DNA of 10,030 nucleotides. It comes from Pseudoxanthomonas sp. Lineage in GTDB: Bacteria; Pseudomonadota; Gammaproteobacteria; Xanthomonadales; Xanthomonadaceae. Numbering within the stretch: the stretch's first letter is position 1; each line of letters starts with the position of its first letter. The notes beneath the pieces were generated by a model. It was not told the DNA's origin, did not search any database, and saw only the letters and a program-made list of their open reading frames with translations. The DNA is taken from positions 1-10,030 of the forward strand of contig JAJAZJ010000196.1 in the NCBI GenBank assembly GCA_026785795.1, given 5' to 3'. A program made the translations under genes and the position numbers. Shown here piece after piece: positions 5,391 through 10,030 of this stretch.

Positions 5391-6023
5391 ATGGCGACTA
5401 CCCCCCTCGATTCCCTCAAACCGATTGCCGGACGTGCGCTGGAAGCTGCGCTCAATCGCGCCCTGTCGCTGGACCCGGATACGCGCCAGTCACTGGCCAC
5501 GCTGGACGGTCGCCGGGTTGCGCTTGCCCTGGAAGCCCCGCCGCTTGCGCTGCAGATCAGCGTCGCCGGTGAACGCCTGCTGGTGGGCCCGGTGCCGGCC
5601 GACGACGAGCCCGACCTTGCGGTGCGCAGCACGCTCGGCGGTCTGTTGGCTCAATTGCCTTTCTACCGCCGCCAAACCCCCACGCCGGTAGGGCGCGTGC
5701 GCGTCTCCGGCGATGCCGAACTTGCACGCCGCCTGCAGACCCTGGCCGAACGCTTTGATCCGGACTGGCAGCAGCCGTTCGTGGCCGTGTTCGGCGACAT
5801 CGTCGGCGTACAGCTTGCCAACGCCGCCCGCAATGCGCTGAAGAAACTGCGCACGACCGGCGACAACCTGGCCCACAACGCCGCCGAGTTCGTTACCGAG
5901 GAATCGCGCGACGTAGTCGGCCGGGCCGAGCTGAATGCCTTCCATGACGACGTCGACGCATTGCGAAACGACATGGAGCGACTGCAGGCCAGGTTTGATT
6001 ACCTGCAGCGGGCGCGGCAGTGA
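5391..6023 (+). CDS. ubiJ: UbiJ, ubiquinone biosynthesis accessory factor (SCP2 domain)
   Basis: UbiJ (formerly YigP) is a soluble lipid-binding accessory protein of aerobic coenzyme Q synthesis. In E. coli it is part of the Ubi complex and presents hydrophobic intermediates to the ring-modifying enzymes. The 210-residue protein fits: an N-terminal SCP2-like sterol-carrier region (about 15-115, with [20 protein letters not shown] and [11 protein letters not shown]), then [21 protein letters not shown], and a C-terminal heptad-like, charged helix ([20 protein letters not shown] onward) likely to be a coiled coil for partner binding. Overall length equals the family norm. It is followed directly by ubiB with a GTGA overlap, the same order as in the E. 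coli ubiE-ubiJ-ubiB operon, but ubiE is not next to it here. The start is supported by family length and the -10 box at leaderless spacing. Confidence 0.92.
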   Translation: MATTPLDSLKPIAGRALEAALNRALSLDPDTRQSLATLDGRRVALALEAPPLALQISVAGERLLVGPVPADDEPDLAVRSTLGGLLAQLPFYRRQTPTPVGRVRVSGDAELARRLQTLAERFDPDWQQPFVAVFGDIVGVQLANAARNALKKLRTTGDNLAHNAAEFVTEESRDVVGRAELNAFHDDVDALRNDMERLQARFDYLQRARQ

Positions 6024-7678
6024 GGGCCGCGCTGCGGGCCGGCAAGATCGGCCGCATACTTCTGCGCTACCGGCTTGACGACCTGTTCGAGGACACACCG
6101 GCCGAGCGCTGGCTGAAGCTGGCGCGGCCATTCGTGCCACGGGCCTCGGCGACCATCGCGGCCCAGTCGCGCGGCACGCGCCTGCGCCTGGCGCTGCAGG
6201 AGCTGGGCCCCATCTTCGTCAAGTTCGGACAGATCCTGTCGACCCGCCGCGACCTGATGCCGCCGGACGTGGCCGACCAGCTGGCGCTGCTGCAGGATCG
6301 GGTGAAACCTTTTGACGGCGAAGCCGCACGCGCCATCGTGGAAGCCGCGCTGGGCCTGCCGATCGGCGAGGCCTTTGAAACCTTCGACACCACACCGCTG
6401 GCCTCGGCCTCCATCGCCCAGGTCCATGCCGCCACCCTGGCGGGCGGTCGCGAGGTAGTGGTCAAGGTGCTGCGTCCGCGCATCGAGAAGCAGATCGCCG
6501 GCGACATCTCGCTGCTGAACTCGATCGCAGCGCTGGTGCATCGCGCCCATCCCAATGCCGACAAGATTCGCCCGCGCGAGATCGTGGCCGAAATTGAAAC
6601 CACCCTGACCGCGGAGCTGGACCTGCAGCGTGAAGGCGCGAACGCCAGCGTGATCCGGCGCATGTGGGCTGGCTCGGACGATCTGTACGTGCCGGAGATC
6701 ATCTGGAGCCACACCACCGAGCGCGTCCTGACCATGGAGCGGGTGAGCGGCATTCCTTCGGACGACATCGCGGCCCTCGACGCCGCCGGTATCGACCGCA
6801 AGGCGCTCGCGGCCAAGGGTGTGCGCGTGTTCTACACGCAGGTATTCCGCGACAATTTCTTCCACGCCGATGCCCATGCCGGCAATATCTGGGTCGACAG
6901 CGATCCGGCGCGCCGGGCCAATCCGCGCTTCATCGCCCTGGACTTCGGTATCGTGGGCCAGCTCTCCCAGGAAGATCAGTACTACCTGGCCGAGAACTTC
7001 ATGGCCATCTTCAACAAGGACTACCGCCGCATCGCCGAACTGCATGTCGAGGCGGGCTGGATGCCGGCCACGGTGCGTATTGACGAGCTGGAGGCCGCAG
7101 CGCGCACCGTGTGCGAACCCTACTTCACCCGGCCGCTGTCTGAAATTTCGCTGGCGCAGGTGTTGATCAAACTGTTCCACACCGCACAGAAGTACGAGCT
7201 GACCCTGCAGCCGCAGCTGATCCTGCTGCAGAAAACGCTGCTCAACATCGAAGGCGTTGGCCGCCAGCTGGACCCGCAGCTGGATATCTGGGCGGTGGCC
7301 AAGCCGGTGCTGGAAAGAATCCTGGTCGAGCGCTACAGCCCGCAGCGCGCAGCGCAGGAGCTGCGCAAGCGCCTGCCCGAGATCATGACCCATGCGCCGG
7401 ACATGCCGCGTCTGGTCCACATGTGGCTGAAGCAGCAGGTGGAGGGACGCCACGAACTGGCCTTGCGCTCGCAGGACCTCGCTGAGCTGGCGCATACGAT
7501 GAAAGGCATGCAGCGGCGCATCGTCGCCGCCATCCTTGGAACCGGCCTGCTGATCGTGGCGGCGGTGCTGTACGGGTTTGAAGCCGGCGGACCGCGCATC
7601 TTCGACATACCCGCATCCTCGTGGATCGCCGGCCTTGGTGGCCTGTGGGCGATGCTGGCCGCCTGGCCGCGCAAGTAA
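6020..7678 (+). CDS. ubiB: UbiB, atypical kinase/ATPase required for coenzyme Q biosynthesis
   Basis: UbiB is a membrane-anchored member of the ABC1/ADCK/UbiB family, an unorthodox protein-kinase-like ATPase needed for ubiquinone synthesis, probably by helping to move or extract lipid intermediates. All family marks are present in the 552 residues: KFGQ at 68-71 (the KxGQ motif), the alanine-rich loop ASASIAQVH at 128-136 in place of the usual glycine-rich loop, VKV with Lys149, [18 protein letters not shown] at 282-289 in the catalytic loop, and DFG at 308-310. Two C-terminal hydrophobic segments ([20 protein letters not shown] and [15 protein letters not shown]) give the membrane anchor. 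The start is GTG at 6020, overlapping the ubiJ stop as GTGA, which indicates translational coupling. Length is normal and no key residue is missing. Confidence 0.97.
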   Translation: MRAALRAGKIGRILLRYRLDDLFEDTPAERWLKLARPFVPRASATIAAQSRGTRLRLALQELGPIFVKFGQILSTRRDLMPPDVADQLALLQDRVKPFDGEAARAIVEAALGLPIGEAFETFDTTPLASASIAQVHAATLAGGREVVVKVLRPRIEKQIAGDISLLNSIAALVHRAHPNADKIRPREIVAEIETTLTAELDLQREGANASVIRRMWAGSDDLYVPEIIWSHTTERVLTMERVSGIPSDDIAALDAAGIDRKALAAKGVRVFYTQVFRDNFFHADAHAGNIWVDSDPARRANPRFIALDFGIVGQLSQEDQYYLAENFMAIFNKDYRRIAELHVEAGWMPATVRIDELEAAARTVCEPYFTRPLSEISLAQVLIKLFHTAQKYELTLQPQLILLQKTLLNIEGVGRQLDPQLDIWAVAKPVLERILVERYSPQRAAQELRKRLPEIMTHAPDMPRLVHMWLKQQVEGRHELALRSQDLAELAHTMKGMQRRIVAAILGTGLLIVAAVLYGFEAGGPRIFDIPASSWIAGLGGLWAMLAAWPRK

Positions 7679-7690
7679 CCACACCCGAAT

Positions 7691-7764
7691 GTAGGAGCGG
7701 GCCCTGCCCGCGATGCTCTTCGCAGGGCGATGGGAAGGGCATCGCGCCCAGGGGGCGCTCCTAC
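7691..7764. repeat. Inverted pair of GTAG REPs between convergent genes
   Basis: Two 26-bp REP units face each other: 7691-7716 on the plus strand and 7739-7764 on the minus strand, both starting GTAGGAGC and ending CGATGC, with a 22-bp linker. They match at 22 of 26 positions. Each unit has its own six-pair hairpin around a CCT loop, and the four differences are two compensated base pairs. The pair lies between the ends of ubiB and the convergent M16 gene, so it probably acts as a two-way terminator or mRNA 3'-end stabiliser. No RAYT transposase is seen in the window. Confidence 0.9.
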
Positions 7765-7819
7765 GTGAAAAACGGCGCTCATATGCGCCATTGCTCTGCT
7801 GCGGCTACGGACGCTTTGC

Positions 7820-10030
7820 CTACTGCGCCGCAGAAGCCGCCTTGGCGAAATCACCGGCAACGTAGACGCTCAGTGCATCGGGCTTCAGGTATTTGCGGAT
7901 CGCCGCGTTCACCTGGGCCAGGGTCAATGCCTGGTACTGGGCGTCCAGCGCTGCCGTGAACTGCATGTCGCGGCCAAAGTAGAGCTGGTCGGCCAGCATC
8001 CCGGCTACGCTGCCATCGTCGGCTCGGCCCTGCTGACGCTCGGTCAGGATGCCGGATACCGCATCGCGCAACTCCTCCTCGGTGATCCCGTCCTTGACCA
8101 GGCGCGCCAACTCCTCGCGCACCGCGGCTTCCACCTTGGCCATGTTCTCTGGCGCCGCGATGGCCTGGATGTTCAGGCTGCCGGCGTCGTCCTGGCCGCT
8201 GCGGCTGTCATCGGCGCGGATCGCGCTCGACACGCCATAGCTGAGGCCTTCGCGCTGGCGGATACGGTCGCCCAGGCGCGATTTCAGCGCACCGCCGCCA
8301 AACACCCGGTTGGTTACCACTAGCGCCGGATAGTCCGGATCGGTGACCCGCAGCGGCAGGTTGTGGCGCGCAGTCAGCACGGCGTTGGGTTTGTCCGGGG
8401 TCTCGAAGCGTTCCTGACGAGCGGGCACGGAGGTGTAGCGCGTGTCGATGGGCAGGTAGGGCTTGGGCGACGGCCAGCCGGCGAACAGGCTCTCCAGCTG
8501 CTGTTTGACTGCGGCTGGATCGAAGTCGCCGACGATGGCGATTTCACCGTACGTCGTGCCGTAAAAGTTGCGGTGGAAGGCGCGCACGTCCTCCAGCTTC
8601 AGTGCCTTCAGCTTCGCCAGCGACTCGTCGATGCTGTCGACATGCAGCGGATGGCCGGCGGGCCAGGGATCGAAATGCTGTGCCAGCGCCATGCCGGCCA
8701 CGCTGCCCGGCTCCCTGCGCGAGGCCTCCAGGCCGGTGATCGCCTGCAGGCGCAGCTGCTCGAATTCACTCTCCGGAAAGCTGGGCGTGCGCAGCACTTC
8801 CGCGGCCAGGGCCAGTGCGTCGGCCAGCTGCCCGCGCCGCGTCTGCATCGCGATGGTGGCACCCTGGATGCTGCCGCTGACGCTGGCCTGGGTCTTCAGT
8901 GCCTCGAAACGCTGGTCGATCTGCTGGCGGCTCATCGCCTGGCTGCCGCGCATCAGCATGGCGCCGGCCATGCTGCCGGCCGGATTGGGCGAAGCGGTCA
9001 CGCTGGCCTCGTCACCAAAGCGGAACTGGGCGCTGACCACCACGGTTTCGCCGCGGGTCTTCTTCGGCAGCAGCGAGACCTTCAGGCCGTTGCCCAGGGT
9101 GAAGGTGCTGGTGCGGGCCTGGATGTTCTGCGGCGAAGGGTCGAAGTTCTCGCCTGCGGCTACCACCGCGCGCCCGGTATAGCCATCGACCAGCGTGGCA
9201 ACCGCCGGTGCCGCCGGGATCGTCACGCGGTCCGGAGCATCGGTGGGAATGAAGCGGCCCAGGGTGCGGTTGCTGGATTTCAGGTATGCGGCGGCAACCC
9301 GGTTCACGTCTTCGGCGGTGACTTTTTCGACCGCATCGCGGCTGGTGAACAGCAGGCGCCAGTCGCCGGCCGACTGGAACTCGGCCAAGCCCATCGCAAC
9401 CGCATTCACGTCCGTCAGATACAGGTCATAGGCGTTGCCAATACGCTGCTTGGCTTCGTCCACTTCGGCCTGGGTGATCGGGCGTTCGCGCAGCTGCTCC
9501 ACCTGCTTGAGCAGTTCGGCCTGCGCATTGTCGGCGTTGCCGGTCTTTGGCAGCACGGCATAGACGCTGAGCAGGCCGGGCTCGCGCAGCGATTCGCCGC
9601 TCGCGCCCGCGCCCGCGGCGATCTTGGTTTCCACCAGCGCCTTGTGCAGGCGGCCCCCCGGCGTGTTGCCCAGGATATCGGCCAGCACGCTCAACGGCGC
9701 GCTGTCGGCATGTGCCAGCGCCGGCGTGTGGTACGCGGCCGCCACCAGGTTCAGGTCGCCGGTACGGCGCACAGTGACTTCGCGTTCGCCATCCTGCGCG
9801 GGTTCGGCGGTGTAGTGGTGCGGGAGCACGCGCTTGGGCGCCTTGATCCCGCCGAATTTACTGGACACCAGCTGCAGCGTCTCTGCAGGATCGATGCGAC
9901 CGGCAATCACCAGCGTGGCATTGTCCGGCTGGTACCACTGGCGGTAGAACGCCTGCAGCCTGTCAATCGGTACGCCTTCAACGTCCGAGCGTGCGCCGAT
10001 GGTGCTGTTGCCGTAGTTGTGCCAGAGGAA
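7820..10030 (-). CDS. M16 family metalloprotease (tandem insulinase-like), 5' part beyond the window
   Basis: The minus-strand frame is open from the right edge to TAG at 7820-7822, giving about 736 visible residues; the start lies outside. The apparent GTG start at 9910 is not real, because the 40 codons before it continue family sequence (WHNYGNSTIGARSD, LQAFYRQWYQPDNATLV). Visible parts are the end of the first M16 half with its C-terminal domain, a second N-terminal-type domain from FTLGNGLKVSLLPKK (about 9061-9108), and a final C-terminal domain with FHRNFYGTTYGEIAIVGDFDP and REGLSYGV (about 8234-8263). This is the pattern of roughly 950-residue tandem zinc proteases, often exported to the periplasm. 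The zinc motif HxxEH is expected in the missing part; the second half has SMAGAMLMRGS where a motif would be and lacks it, as is usual for the structural half. It converges on ubiB. Confidence 0.93.
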   Translation of the reverse strand, partial: FLWHNYGNSTIGARSDVEGVPIDRLQAFYRQWYQPDNATLVIAGRIDPAETLQLVSSKFGGIKAPKRVLPHHYTAEPAQDGEREVTVRRTGDLNLVAAAYHTPALAHADSAPLSVLADILGNTPGGRLHKALVETKIAAGAGASGESLREPGLLSVYAVLPKTGNADNAQAELLKQVEQLRERPITQAEVDEAKQRIGNAYDLYLTDVNAVAMGLAEFQSAGDWRLLFTSRDAVEKVTAEDVNRVAAAYLKSSNRTLGRFIPTDAPDRVTIPAAPAVATLVDGYTGRAVVAAGENFDPSPQNIQARTSTFTLGNGLKVSLLPKKTRGETVVVSAQFRFGDEASVTASPNPAGSMAGAMLMRGSQAMSRQQIDQRFEALKTQASVSGSIQGATIAMQTRRGQLADALALAAEVLRTPSFPESEFEQLRLQAITGLEASRREPGSVAGMALAQHFDPWPAGHPLHVDSIDESLAKLKALKLEDVRAFHRNFYGTTYGEIAIVGDFDPAAVKQQLESLFAGWPSPKPYLPIDTRYTSVPARQERFETPDKPNAVLTARHNLPLRVTDPDYPALVVTNRVFGGGALKSRLGDRIRQREGLSYGVSSAIRADDSRSGQDDAGSLNIQAIAAPENMAKVEAAVREELARLVKDGITEEELRDAVSGILTERQQGRADDGSVAGMLADQLYFGRDMQFTAALDAQYQALTLAQVNAAIRKYLKPDALSVYVAGDFAKAASAAQ

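Noticed and set aside
5999..7684. 561-codon open frame on the minus strand opposite ubiB
   Set aside because: It mirrors ubiB almost exactly and encodes a low-complexity, His/Arg/Gln-rich product with no motif. Long antisense frames are expected opposite high-GC genes; ubiB has all its family motifs.
9908..9910. GTG at 9910 as the start of the M16 protease
   Set aside because: The 40 upstream codons to the window edge are open and continue M16 family sequence, so the gene runs off the right side.
1..10030. CRISPR array, tRNA, rRNA, riboswitch or phage genes
   Set aside because: No regularly spaced direct repeats, no cloverleaf or rRNA-like sequence, and no phage or transposase proteins were seen; the repeats present are palindromic REP types.

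Overview
The window looks like a high-GC gammaproteobacterial chromosome of the Xanthomonadaceae, most likely Stenotrophomonas or a close relative. This rests on three things: the olefin (ole) genes, which resemble those I know from Xanthomonas and Stenotrophomonas; palindromic repeats that start with GTAG, as in the SMAG/REP elements of S. maltophilia; and a ubiJ-ubiB pair beside them. This is recognition by eye, not a database result.

Layout, left to right. Bases 1-59 hold one arm of a GTAG-type REP and a TACAAT -10-like box placed so that oleC would be leaderless. oleC (60-1715) encodes the beta-lactone synthetase of long-chain olefin biosynthesis. It is followed by about 2.4 kb that splits the ole genes: a 215-bp spacer with a small orphan ORF, a DUF559 endonuclease-fold gene (1931-2374) bracketed by imperfect inverted palindromic repeats, a broken copy of the 5' end of oleD (2371-2646), and a GT-B/GT4-like glycosyltransferase (2643-4094). 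Intact oleD (4091-5113) follows. Four successive ORFs from DUF559 to oleD are joined by three ATGA stop/start overlaps. After oleD come a 51-residue DUF1328 membrane protein (5159-5314), a hairpin, the ubiquinone-biosynthesis pair ubiJ-ubiB (5391-7678, GTGA overlap), a convergent intergenic region with an inverted pair of GTAG REPs, and on the minus strand the C-terminal three quarters of a tandem M16 metalloprotease that runs off the right edge.

Functionally, OleC and OleD belong to one pathway: OleA condenses two acyl-CoAs, OleD reduces the beta-keto acid, OleC closes the beta-lactone, and OleB removes CO2 to give the alkene. oleA and oleB are not in the window and may lie to the left. UbiJ and UbiB both serve aerobic coenzyme Q biosynthesis. 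The DUF559, oleD-fragment and glycosyltransferase block is the accessory, rearranged part. Hand-counted GC is about 58% over 1981-2280 (DUF559) against about 73% over 901-1200 (oleC), which suggests the DUF559 cassette came from elsewhere.

The most interesting points are the DUF559 cassette with palindromic inverted ends, the 86%-identical oleD 5' fragment left at its right side, the glycosyltransferase translationally linked to oleD, and two look-alike leaderless promoters. I see no CRISPR array, tRNA, rRNA, phage genes or classical transposase.
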